From Photobacterium jeanii (GTDB taxonomy: Bacteria > Pseudomonadota > Gammaproteobacteria > Enterobacterales > Vibrionaceae), in the NCBI RefSeq assembly GCF_001650345.1, contig NZ_LVHF01000033.1:1-64000 (forward strand): a stretch of DNA of 64,000 bases, given 5' to 3'. Position 1 is the first letter of the stretch, and every line of letters begins with the position of its first letter. The notes under the pieces are model-generated. The model ran no database searches. It saw only the letters and a program-made list of their open reading frames with translations, and was not told the origin of the DNA. Shown here in pieces: positions 9,226 to 17,431 of the stretch. Made by a program: the position numbers and the translations under genes.

Positions 9226-9642
9226 ATGGAAGTTTTTAGCCAATCTCTTGCTGGCCTAGGGGCGTTTCTACTCTATTTTTCACTATCAATAGTATTCTTG
9301 ATGCTATTTAAATTTGTGTACGTACGCTTCACTCCACATGATGAATGGAAGCTGGTTAAAGAGCAGCAAAACACAGCAGCTGCTGTCGCGCTATCAGGAT
9401 CTGTATTGGGTTACAGCCTAGCCATTGCAGGTGCAGCGTCTAACTCAGTGAACCTAATCGACTTTGCTATTTGGGGTGTGGTTGCTCTTATCGCGCAACT
9501 AGCGGCGTTTTACCTTGTTCGCTTTGGCTTTATGCCTAAAGTGGTTGAGCGTATTGAAGCCAACGAAGTCCCTGCGGGTTTATTGATGGCTGCAACGTCA
9601 GTGTCTGTAGGCCTACTTAATGCCGCTTGTATGAGCTACTAA
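9226..9642 (+). CDS. yjfL: DUF350 family inner-membrane protein, YjfL-like
   Basis: A 138-residue integral membrane protein with about four hydrophobic helices (around residues 8-30, 48-70, 78-98 and 115-135). It shows the DUF350 features, including the glycine-rich helix GSVLGYSLAIAGAASNS. AGGA lies six bases before the ATG. Function of the family is unknown. Its position next to YjfK and YjfM is conserved in other gammaproteobacteria. Confidence 0.85.
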   Translation: MEVFSQSLAGLGAFLLYFSLSIVFLMLFKFVYVRFTPHDEWKLVKEQQNTAAAVALSGSVLGYSLAIAGAASNSVNLIDFAIWGVVALIAQLAAFYLVRFGFMPKVVERIEANEVPAGLLMAATSVSVGLLNAACMSY

Positions 9643-9653
9643 GGGAGGCGGCA

Positions 9654-10277
9654 ATGAAAAAGCGTAGTGAACGCGTCGTTCTTGCTAGTATGCGCAAAAA
9701 CTGGCGCCCATACATGGTGACTCCGCTAACTGCGGTCTTCACTGGTATCGCTTTAACCGGTTGTAGCGACAACAGCAGCGAAGCAGAAATCTATCACACT
9801 CTAGATGACTGTATTAGCGATAACCCAAGTTACAGCGAGCAATGCCGCTCTGCATACCAATTTGCCCTTCAAGAAGCACAACGAACTGCCCCTAAATACC
9901 AACGCATGGATGACTGTGTGGCGGAATTTGGTGCTAACGGCTGTATGCAATCACCGGGCAACAACTGGTTTATGCCAGCAATGGCGGGCTTCATGTTTGC
10001 ACGTCTGATCAACAACAACACTGGTTACTACTCTCAGCCAATGTTCCGTTCATACTACCCTGGTAGTGTGTTCTACGACCGCTGGGTCACCGCTGATGGC
10101 TACGACTACGGACGCAGTTCATACCGCAAATCGACGGTACGTGTCAGCAAAGATCAGATGAAACCTAAAGCGACACAAAGCAAAACCATTTCACGTGGTG
10201 GTTTTGGCTCTAGCGTTTCGGCTAAATCAAGCTGGAGCAGCAGTAAGTCTTCTTCAAGTAAGAGCTGGGGCGGCTAA
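9654..10277 (+). CDS. yjfM: DUF1190 family lipoprotein-like protein, YjfM/YgiB-like
   Basis: A 207-residue exported protein. The start MKKRSERVV follows GGGAGG. An N-terminal hydrophobic segment ends in TGC, resembling a lipobox with Cys about 37. The DUF1190 core follows (DDCISDNPSYSEQC, MDDCVAEFGANGC), with paired cysteines that may form disulfides in the periplasm. The tail is a low-complexity Ser/Gly/Trp/Lys stretch ending SKSWGG. It is the last gene of the operon. The role is unknown; YgiB/YjfM relatives are envelope proteins. Confidence 0.82.
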   Translation: MKKRSERVVLASMRKNWRPYMVTPLTAVFTGIALTGCSDNSSEAEIYHTLDDCISDNPSYSEQCRSAYQFALQEAQRTAPKYQRMDDCVAEFGANGCMQSPGNNWFMPAMAGFMFARLINNNTGYYSQPMFRSYYPGSVFYDRWVTADGYDYGRSSYRKSTVRVSKDQMKPKATQSKTISRGGFGSSVSAKSSWSSSKSSSSKSWGG

Positions 10278-10285
10278 TCGCATAA

Positions 10286-10332
10286 AATGGGTATTGCTGA
10301 GCATTCGATCGATTGACTTAGCAGTACCCATT
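10286..10332 (+). terminator. Long hairpin ending the YjfI-YjfM operon
   Basis: A 16-bp nearly perfect stem (10286-10301 with 10317-10332, two G-T pairs) with a 15-base loop lies nine bases after the operon's last stop. The T-run is poor (TTCCTCT), so it may also act as a stabilising 3' hairpin. Confidence 0.5.
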
Positions 10333-10941
10333 TCCTCTACACAACACTCTCCCCTAACTCCTATCCACTCTACACTTTGCATTTTCTTTTTCATCCCACT
10401 CTTTTTTGCATATATTCCTTTTAGTTTTTTATTCTCATCGCGGCTTAAAACAATTTAATTTTCATCAGCAAAATTATCAAATAAACATTCAAATTAATCA
10501 TTATTTCTTTGTTATTTAATTTTAATATCAACGCCCTTACCCAAATAAGATAAATATTAACCACCAAATAAAAACAAATAAGTACCACAAATTAATAACA
10601 CTAATATTCTTGGTAATTTAATTTATTTCAGACGATTATTAATTACAAATGAAGCAGTACATTGTCATGCTTATGTCAGAGTTATCAGCATTAAAACGCA
10701 TGCATATTGCACACTATAGTGAAAACGGTTAAATTATCACCGGTTCAACGAGACAGTCTCACTTCTAAGAATAGGTAACACTTTACCAATCAACCTTTTA
10801 TGGTTGTACCTTAGCTAACCCTTTGATCTCATATTACTTTCTATGAGTCTTCACTTGCTTTGAATTAAATCTAATTAAACATTGCAATAACAGTTAGTTA
10901 AGTAAATACACCTTTCACTGCTGTGAAATAAAAGAAATTGA
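10333..10941. other. AT-rich intergenic region upstream of the GH114 gene
   Basis: About 600 bases of strongly AT-rich DNA with no convincing gene. A 27-codon ATG frame near 10649 has no ribosome site. A CAACC/GGTTG mini-hairpin lies near 10791-10806. It presumably carries the promoter of the GH114 gene. Confidence 0.5.
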
Positions 10942-11841
10942 GTGCTTATGCGATTATTATCTGCGGTATTACTTTCATCTTTATTGCTAACTGGCTGTGG
11001 CTCAGGCTCGGGCGAATCTGCCACAAATAACAATAGAGATAACAATACTACGCCGGTTACACCTCCGGTTCCTGATCCTGACTTAAAACCGGATGTCCCA
11101 CCGACACCTGAAGGTAATTGGTATAAACCAACACCATCTACCACGTGGCAATGGCAGTTAACAGGCACAGTAAATACTTCGTATAACGTTGATGTGTATG
11201 ATATTGATCTTTTTGACTCATCCGAAGATTTAATTGCTCAACTACAGCAATCAGGCAAAAAGGTTATCTGTTATTTCTCAGCAGGTTCTTATGAAAATTG
11301 GCGCTCTGATGCCAATAAATTTAACGAAAGTGATCTTGGTAATAATTTAGATGGCTGGCCGGGTGAACGCTGGCTTGATATTCGCTCGGCTAACGTACTG
11401 TCGATCATGAAAGATCGTATGACCCTTGCGAAGCAAAAAGGGTGTGATGCGGTTGAGCTTGATAATGTTGACGGTTATAGCAATAACACCGGCTTTAACC
11501 TAACCAATAGCGATCAATTGGCATTTAACCGCGCAGTAGCTAACTATGCGCATTCGCTTAATCTCTCAATTGGCTTGAAGAACGATCTTGAGCAAGTACT
11601 AGAGTTAGTCGATTACTTTGACTTTGCCATTAATGAATCTTGCACCGACTACAACGAATGTCATTTACTCAAGCCATTCATTGATGCAGGAAAAGCGGTC
11701 TTCAATGCCGAGTATCAGCAAAAATACGTTAACGATGCCAGCGCACGCGACGCCATGTGCCAGCAATCAAAACAGATGCAGTTCAGCACCTTAGTGCTAC
11801 CCGAAGATCTAAACGATAGCTTCCGCTACAGCTGTCTATAA
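10942..11841 (+). CDS. GH114-family endo-alpha-1,4-polygalactosaminidase-like lipoprotein
   Basis: A 299-residue lipoprotein. The signal peptide ends in LLTGC (Cys19), followed by a Ser/Asn-rich and Pro-rich linker to about residue 60. The catalytic (beta/alpha)8 domain of the GH114/TM1410-like family follows, with WQWQLTGTV, KKVICYFSAGSYENWR, LDIRS, GCDAVELDNVDGY (candidate acidic residues) and FAINESC. Characterised GH114 enzymes cleave polygalactosamine-type exopolysaccharides, so this protein may trim matrix polysaccharide at the cell surface. It stands alone between terminators. Confidence 0.85.
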   Translation: MLMRLLSAVLLSSLLLTGCGSGSGESATNNNRDNNTTPVTPPVPDPDLKPDVPPTPEGNWYKPTPSTTWQWQLTGTVNTSYNVDVYDIDLFDSSEDLIAQLQQSGKKVICYFSAGSYENWRSDANKFNESDLGNNLDGWPGERWLDIRSANVLSIMKDRMTLAKQKGCDAVELDNVDGYSNNTGFNLTNSDQLAFNRAVANYAHSLNLSIGLKNDLEQVLELVDYFDFAINESCTDYNECHLLKPFIDAGKAVFNAEYQQKYVNDASARDAMCQQSKQMQFSTLVLPEDLNDSFRYSCL

Positions 11842-11863
11842 CTGCAAAAGACACTAACAACAA

Positions 11864-11900
11864 AAAGGCAGTGAGTAGTATTAACTACCCACTGCCTTTT
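11864..11900. terminator. Bidirectional terminator between the GH114 gene and proV
   Basis: AAAAGGCAGTG(A)GTAGT pairs with ACTACCCACTGCCTTTT. A-rich and T-rich flanks on both sides allow it to stop transcription from either convergent gene. Confidence 0.8.
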
Positions 11901-11958
11901 ACTTTCCACCATTTAAACACCTTTGGCTATTCCTGTTGCTGAAAGCACAGCTAAACAA

Positions 11959-13215
11959 CTAGGCCGCCAACTCCTTTTTACTAGCCGACTTTTTTGAGTC
12001 ATCACCCTCGTCTTGATTGTGATGCTCACTCAGCACTTCAGCTAACGTCGAACGCGATAAACGCCCTTCGACATCACCTTCCGCATTCACGACGGGTAAT
12101 GGGTGTTCGTTATCCAAGGTTTCAGGGATCACCTCTTCCAACAAAGCATCACTTGGAATAGCAGGTACGTCTTCCAGCAAAGATGCATCAATCGCTTTGC
12201 TGTAATCTTCCTGCTCTACATTCTCCAATGCTTCTTGAGTGATCACCCCTTGGTAGCCGTCATCATTAACGTAATAACCGTAATCATCTTTGGCTTTACG
12301 CATTTCTGCCACCGCTTCACCAATGGTATCTGCTGAAATACGCACCACTTGCGGCTTCATCACGGTTTCAACCGTCAGCGCACGGGCACGATTAACGTCT
12401 TTAACAAAAGCTTCCACATAATCATCAGCTGGATTAAGCAAGATATCGACTGGCGCCCCTTGTTGTACCAATACCCCATCACGCAAAATCGCAATGCGAT
12501 CGCCCAGACGTAACGCTTCATCCAGATCATGGGTAATAAACACAATAGTTTTGTGAAGCTTTTCTTGTAGCTCGATCAGTTGGTCTTGCATCTCGCTTCG
12601 GATCAATGGGTCAAGCGCCGAGAACGCCTCATCCATCAATAGAATATCGGCATCAGTACACAGGGCACGTGCTAACCCAACCCGTTGCTGCTGCCCACCC
12701 GACAATTGCGAGGGATATTGGCTTTGATAGCCGCTAAGACCTACGGTATCGAGCCATTCTGTGGCTTTTTGATGACGCTCAGCTTTGGCTACGCCTTGGA
12801 TCTGTAAGCCATACGCAATGTTCTCAAGTACAGTTCGGTGTGGCATCAAGCCAAAGCGTTGAAACACCATCGACATCTTATGGCGACGGAAGTTTTGTAG
12901 CGCTTTTTGATCAAGCTTCATCACGTCTTCGTTATGAACAATGATTTCTCCCGCAGTCGGCTCAATCAAACGATTAAAGTGGCGGATTAAAGTCGATTTC
13001 CCCGAGCCTGAGAGTCCCATCACCACAAATATCTCGCCCGGGTACACATCTAAATTGATGTCACTTAACCCAACGGTATGCCCCGTTTGCGTTAAGATTT
13101 CATCTTTCGATTTACCGGCTTTCACTTGCTCAAGCACTTTAGCACCATTGGGGCCAAACACCTTGTAGAGGTGCTTCACACTGATCAGCGGCGTTTTATT
13201 ATCTTGCTTAGCCAT
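11959..13215 (-). CDS. proV: Glycine betaine/proline ABC transporter ATPase ProV
   Basis: A 418-residue ATPase of the ProU-type osmoprotectant importer. The start MAKQDNKT is used because GGAGGG lies ahead of it and its first eight bases overlap the proW stop. Walker A GLSGSGKST, signature LSGGQQQRVGLARAL and Walker B ILLMDEAFSALDP are intact. A C-terminal pair of CBS-like domains (about 275-400) is the ionic-strength sensing region in related transporters. The Ser/Lys-rich tail ends KKELAA. It is the third gene of proX-proW-proV. Confidence 0.95.
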   Translation of the reverse strand: MAKQDNKTPLISVKHLYKVFGPNGAKVLEQVKAGKSKDEILTQTGHTVGLSDINLDVYPGEIFVVMGLSGSGKSTLIRHFNRLIEPTAGEIIVHNEDVMKLDQKALQNFRRHKMSMVFQRFGLMPHRTVLENIAYGLQIQGVAKAERHQKATEWLDTVGLSGYQSQYPSQLSGGQQQRVGLARALCTDADILLMDEAFSALDPLIRSEMQDQLIELQEKLHKTIVFITHDLDEALRLGDRIAILRDGVLVQQGAPVDILLNPADDYVEAFVKDVNRARALTVETVMKPQVVRISADTIGEAVAEMRKAKDDYGYYVNDDGYQGVITQEALENVEQEDYSKAIDASLLEDVPAIPSDALLEEVIPETLDNEHPLPVVNAEGDVEGRLSRSTLAEVLSEHHNQDEGDDSKKSASKKELAA

Positions 13216-14107
13216 GTTCGTGCCCTCCAAGGTGCTGCTGCGTGCGTTTGGCATAGCTTTGTGAAACCCTATCGAAAATGATCGCCAAGGCGACAATGGC
13301 TAAGCCGTTAAGCAAGCCTAATGTAAAGTATTGGTTGGTAATGGACTTAAGTACAGGTTGCCCCAAACCTTTCACCCCAATCATGGAAGCTATAACCACC
13401 ATCGCCAATGCCATCATGATAGTTTGGTTGATCCCCGCCATAATATTTGGCAATGCCAGCGGTAACTGCACGCCAAACAGACGCTGCATTGGGCTAGCAC
13501 CGTAAGCCGTGGCGGCTTCAAGCACTTCTTTATCAACTAACCGAATCCCTAAGTTAGTTAACCTGATCACAGGTGGAATAGCGTAAATCACTACCGCAAT
13601 TACCCCTGGGATTTTGCCAATACCAAGTAACATCACCACAGGAATGAGATAAACGAACGCGGGCATGGTTTGCATAATATCGAGCAAAGGCGTCACAACC
13701 GACTGCACCCGATTCGATCGCGCCATCGCAATCCCAATCGGGATCCCAAGCCCAATAGCCACCAGCGTTGACACCAAAATGATACTCATGGTGCGCATGG
13801 TGTTATCCCACATGCCAAAAAAGCCAATCAAAAAGAAAGCCACTGCCACGCCTAAAGATAGCTTCCACGAGCGACTCGCAAGGTAAGCAAGCCCTGTCAA
13901 CACGGCAATAACCAACCACCAAGGGGTGGCCAATAACAGCTTTTCAAAACCAATTAAAAATGACAATAAAGGGTCAAATACGGCTTCAATTGCATCACCG
14001 TATTCTCGTGAAAAACTCCGATACGCGCCGTCTAAGGTCTTTCGTATTTCTAGCAATTGATGGCGATCCAATTGCGGTATTTCCGTTAGCCAAGACTGAT
14101 CAGCCAT
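13208..14107 (-). CDS. proW: Glycine betaine/proline ABC transporter permease ProW
   Basis: A 299-residue inner-membrane permease with a cytoplasmic N-terminal region and about six helices from residue 60 on. The ATPase-docking EAA-type loop (EVLEAATAYGASPMQRLFGVQLPLALPNI) is clear. It overlaps proV by eight bases. The C terminus is basic and His/Gly-rich (QQHLGGHEHG). Confidence 0.95.
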   Translation of the reverse strand: MADQSWLTEIPQLDRHQLLEIRKTLDGAYRSFSREYGDAIEAVFDPLLSFLIGFEKLLLATPWWLVIAVLTGLAYLASRSWKLSLGVAVAFFLIGFFGMWDNTMRTMSIILVSTLVAIGLGIPIGIAMARSNRVQSVVTPLLDIMQTMPAFVYLIPVVMLLGIGKIPGVIAVVIYAIPPVIRLTNLGIRLVDKEVLEAATAYGASPMQRLFGVQLPLALPNIMAGINQTIMMALAMVVIASMIGVKGLGQPVLKSITNQYFTLGLLNGLAIVALAIIFDRVSQSYAKRTQQHLGGHEHG

Positions 14108-14202
14108 AACTCATCCTTGATTTCTATCTACAACCTCTCCTGCTTTTAGATGCAATCCCCCTAGGTAAGAGCAATACATCATTCAGGAGATAAAACTAAG
14201 AA

Positions 14203-14223
14203 GCCCGTCAATCATTGACGGGC
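14203..14223 (-). promoter_or_regulatory. Intercistronic hairpin between proX and proW
   Basis: A perfect GCCCGTCA / TGACGGGC hairpin with a five-base loop lies 19 bases after the proX stop. Only a poor T-run follows. It probably protects or partly terminates the transcript, so that more binding protein is made than transporter. Confidence 0.55.
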
Positions 14224-14242
14224 ATAAAGTGAGAGTGAACAC

Positions 14243-15241
14243 TTACATTGCTGCGAGTGCTTTCTTGATCTTGTCAGCGGCTTGAGGTGAGACCCAAGGC
14301 GTCCAAGTTTGTGGGTATTCTTTGAGGAAGTGCTCCATCGCGATTTCACCATCCGCTTGGTATTCTTCCATCCACGCTAGAATGTCATTCATTTGATCAT
14401 TACCAAATGAACGCGCTTTCAGATAGGCCACCGCATCAGGGGCACGCTCAGCAAAAGTGGCAGTGATCACCGTATCAACTGGTGATGGCGGATACATCGT
14501 CGGTTTAGGCTCTAAACACTCTTCTTTGGTGATACAAGATTGGTAGTGCTCTTCATCTATGCCCGAGCCAAAATCTACCTTCACCATTTTGTATTTACCC
14601 AGTACCGCTGTTGGCGCCCAGTAATAGCCAAACCAACCTTCTTTGCGTTCATAAGCTTTAGCAATTGAACCCGCTAAGCCCGCACCTGAGCCTGGATCGA
14701 TCAGTTCAAAGCCTGACTTATCCAACTCCATTGCGTTAAAAAGGTTATTGGCTGAGATTTGGCAGTTCCAACCAGCAGGACAGCCCATAAAGGCCGATTT
14801 TGAATCATCTTCAGGATGAGGGAAAAGTTTGGCATTCGCCATAATGCCTTTAATGGTGGCAAGGCTTGGATCTTTCTCGACCATATACGCAGGTACCCAG
14901 AATCCTTCTTCACCACCATCAGACAAAGTAGAACCAGTGATCACCAAACGCCCATCTTTTGCGCCGCGCTCTAGCGCTTCTTTCATTGAGTTACTCCACA
15001 ACTCAGGCGCAATGTCAGGCTCCCCTTTTTCGATCATCGAGGTCCCCGTTGGCATGGTGTCACCGGGAACAAGCTCGGCATCACAGCCATAGCCCTGCGC
15101 CAAGATGAACTGATCGATATGGGCAATCAAAGTTGCTGAGTTCCAGTTCATATCGGCAATGGTCACCTTACCGCACTCTTGTGCTGACGCCGACATTGAC
15201 GCCCCTGCCAACATCAACGCCGTTACCAGAGTCTTCTGCAT
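14243..15241 (-). CDS. proX: Glycine betaine/proline ABC transporter substrate-binding protein ProX
   Basis: A 332-residue periplasmic protein. The signal peptide ends ASMSASA before QECGKV. The type II binding-protein fold contains the aromatic residues typical of betaine cages (for example MNWNSATL, EGWFGYYWAPT). Paired cysteines (CPAGWNC, CITKEEC) could form disulfides. As first gene of proX-proW-proV it is in the order often seen in vibrios, unlike enterobacterial proVWX. Whether it prefers betaine, choline or proline cannot be told. Confidence 0.93.
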   Translation of the reverse strand: MQKTLVTALMLAGASMSASAQECGKVTIADMNWNSATLIAHIDQFILAQGYGCDAELVPGDTMPTGTSMIEKGEPDIAPELWSNSMKEALERGAKDGRLVITGSTLSDGGEEGFWVPAYMVEKDPSLATIKGIMANAKLFPHPEDDSKSAFMGCPAGWNCQISANNLFNAMELDKSGFELIDPGSGAGLAGSIAKAYERKEGWFGYYWAPTAVLGKYKMVKVDFGSGIDEEHYQSCITKEECLEPKPTMYPPSPVDTVITATFAERAPDAVAYLKARSFGNDQMNDILAWMEEYQADGEIAMEHFLKEYPQTWTPWVSPQAADKIKKALAAM

Positions 15242-15590
15242 AAAACATTCCTTATTTCAGTGTCTTGATATCCATGATTTCGCCTTTTCAGCTACACGAT
15301 AACCGCTTCCTGCGATCCCTTAAGTAGCAAAACAGCCGCTTTTGTAAGCAACCTATAGATAAACTTTCGTATGGACATTTATACAAAGCGTTTACCTGTT
15401 TTAGGTTGCCAGCGGCTGTTAAAGGAATAGTCCAACCATGACTCACCATGATTAACTATATTTTGCACACTAAATAATTATTGAATACTTCAACAGAAAG
15501 TCCAACTTGAACTCAGTTATTTTCAGTTAGTTTAAACCAACAACACAAAAATAAATGTTTAGTGCTGTAATAAAATTGCCATTTTTCTCA
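15242..15590. other. Intergenic region holding the proX promoter
   Basis: 349 bases between proX and the convergently unrelated end of the exported amylase gene. No gene is seen. The osmoregulated promoter for proXWV should be here, but no regulator site could be assigned confidently. Confidence 0.45.
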
Positions 15591-16991
15591 CTAATTTTTC
15601 AGCATAATGGCGCTTCTAGCTGGCACTGTCACCGTATGATAACGAGAGTTGATGGTTTCAACGTGGCCGCTTAATACATCTTGATAAGGCTGATACCAGT
15701 TAAACTCATAACGATTTGTATCTATGGTGTAAGACTTATCTGTGCCACATTTATTGATGCCCACTAACCCTGCTTTTTCACGTTTAAACACCACTAAGCA
15801 CTGGTCGCTATGCATCATTTCCATCGTTTTGCCTTGCATTGCATTATGGAAACTGATCATCTTCACCATCTCGCTGCGATTCCAAACATCCGCCCAACGC
15901 CCATGGTCTGCATCTTCATGATCGGGTAACTCATCGCTATACACCAATGGTGTGCCACCATCGCGCCCCATAATGTAGCTGTATGCCAGCTTCTCATCTG
16001 TTGGGTCCATGATCTGATAACGGAAGCCCTTATTGGTTGGAATATCGTGCGTAATGGTAAAAGTCACTGCACGCTGTGAAGATAGCGCTTGCCCGTACGC
16101 TTCAGGATCATGCAATAACTGCATACTACCGTTATAAGAAAAAGCAGCGCGCATCGAAGCAAATAGAGGGAAGTCGTAAGCACCATGTGCTGTATTGTTT
16201 AAGTACGGGGCTAAGAACTTATCAAAGCTGCTATTACCTTTACCGCCACTGGTGATCACCTCACCAAACACATGCATGCCTTGCGTGATCTCGTTAGTGA
16301 AAATCTGATCAATTTGGTACTGGCTCATGTGCTTCACAGCATCAATGCGGAAGCCTTTGATCCCCATCGCTTTTAGTGCCTTGAGGTATTGACGTTGCTG
16401 ATCAACCACCCAGTGATTAGGATCTAAATCAGGCAATCCAGTATCACCGTCTGTGCCACATAAGCGCCAGTATTGGACATTACCCGGATTATCCCAATCA
16501 CTGATGCAACCTGCTGGGTGGAAATCATTGCTAGAAAATAGTCCTTTGCTCAAGTCACCGAATAGCTTTTGGCGTTCAAAATACTCAGCGTTATTTTTAT
16601 ATTGATCTAATAACGCTTTGCCTGGGTAATTAAGGTCGGCGCGTTTCCAACTTTCGTTCGCCATATGGTTGAGCACCACATCCGCGTACACCTCGATACC
16701 GTTCTTTTTCATTACGGCAATCAATTTTTCTAAGTCTTCCTTATTACCTAACTCAGAATCGATTAAACGTAAATCTTGAGGCTGATAACGGGCCCACCAC
16801 TCATTCCCCGAAGATTTCATAGCAGGCGCAATCAAGACTTTCTTATATCCAGCTTGTGCAATTGCGCTGGCATTGGCTGTGATGTCGCTGTACTTCCAGT
16901 TGAATGCATGCAAAATCACGTCAGCCGATGCCGTAGAGCTCAGCGCACAGCCCGCAAACGCTGCCGCTAGCAGTAATGGTTTTTTAAACAT
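15591..16991 (-). CDS. Exported alpha-amylase, GH13
   Basis: A 466-residue GH13 enzyme with a signal peptide (MFKKPLLLAAAFAGCALSST, cleavage after ASA). The start at MFKK is chosen because it begins the signal sequence; the frame is open 54 bases upstream. The (beta/alpha)8 motifs are intact: DVVLNH (region I), GFRIDAVKHM with nucleophile Asp, HVFGEVIT with acid/base Glu, and FTITHD (region IV). It should hydrolyse alpha-1,4-glucans outside the cytoplasm. A paralogue without signal peptide lies at 20538, with a c-di-GMP protein between them. Confidence 0.9.
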   Translation of the reverse strand: MFKKPLLLAAAFAGCALSSTASADVILHAFNWKYSDITANASAIAQAGYKKVLIAPAMKSSGNEWWARYQPQDLRLIDSELGNKEDLEKLIAVMKKNGIEVYADVVLNHMANESWKRADLNYPGKALLDQYKNNAEYFERQKLFGDLSKGLFSSNDFHPAGCISDWDNPGNVQYWRLCGTDGDTGLPDLDPNHWVVDQQRQYLKALKAMGIKGFRIDAVKHMSQYQIDQIFTNEITQGMHVFGEVITSGGKGNSSFDKFLAPYLNNTAHGAYDFPLFASMRAAFSYNGSMQLLHDPEAYGQALSSQRAVTFTITHDIPTNKGFRYQIMDPTDEKLAYSYIMGRDGGTPLVYSDELPDHEDADHGRWADVWNRSEMVKMISFHNAMQGKTMEMMHSDQCLVVFKREKAGLVGINKCGTDKSYTIDTNRYEFNWYQPYQDVLSGHVETINSRYHTVTVPARSAIMLKN

Positions 16992-17431
16992 ATAGGGTTT
17001 CTCATCGTTATTGGTATTAGTTGCACTTAACCATCGACAAATCATCGTGTTATGCCAAAGGCATAGTTAAAAATCGACAGTAAAGGGTGCAGCAAAAGTC
17101 GCCACTTATCATGCAATGTGATAAGTGAACGCATCGGGGAAGTGACGTTGCGATCTGCGAAAATATTTAAATTAGAGGTAAGACGCTAAATGGCAACGCA
17201 CAGAAATGTAGACAATTTGAATACAAAAATAGACTGCCACAGCCCAAGGTTGTGACTCCCATCAGACTATGTAGAGAAGCGAAGAAAGAAAGTGTGAAGG
17301 TGACGATATTTTGCTTACAAATAAACACCACAAAATCATAAGCCACAATGATTAATTACTACAGAATACTAACCGAGATAGCTATTCTCGAATATCAATC
17401 TGAAATCTAGGGCTTTGCAACATTTCATCCT
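16992..17431. other. Intergenic region upstream of the exported amylase
   Basis: 440 bases without a convincing gene. It includes a TATGCC/GGCATA mini-hairpin near 17052. It carries the promoter of the minus-strand amylase and the 3' end of the GGDEF/EAL gene transcript. No clear terminator is visible. Confidence 0.45.

Noticed and set aside
10649-10732. 27-codon frame MKQYIVMLMSEL... in the AT-rich intergenic region
   Set aside because: No ribosome site within reach and no neighbouring support; too weak to call.
5331-10820. AACACTTTACC shared at 5331 and about 10787, with nearby ATGGTT
   Set aside because: Only 11 identical bases; it could be chance and no structure supports it.
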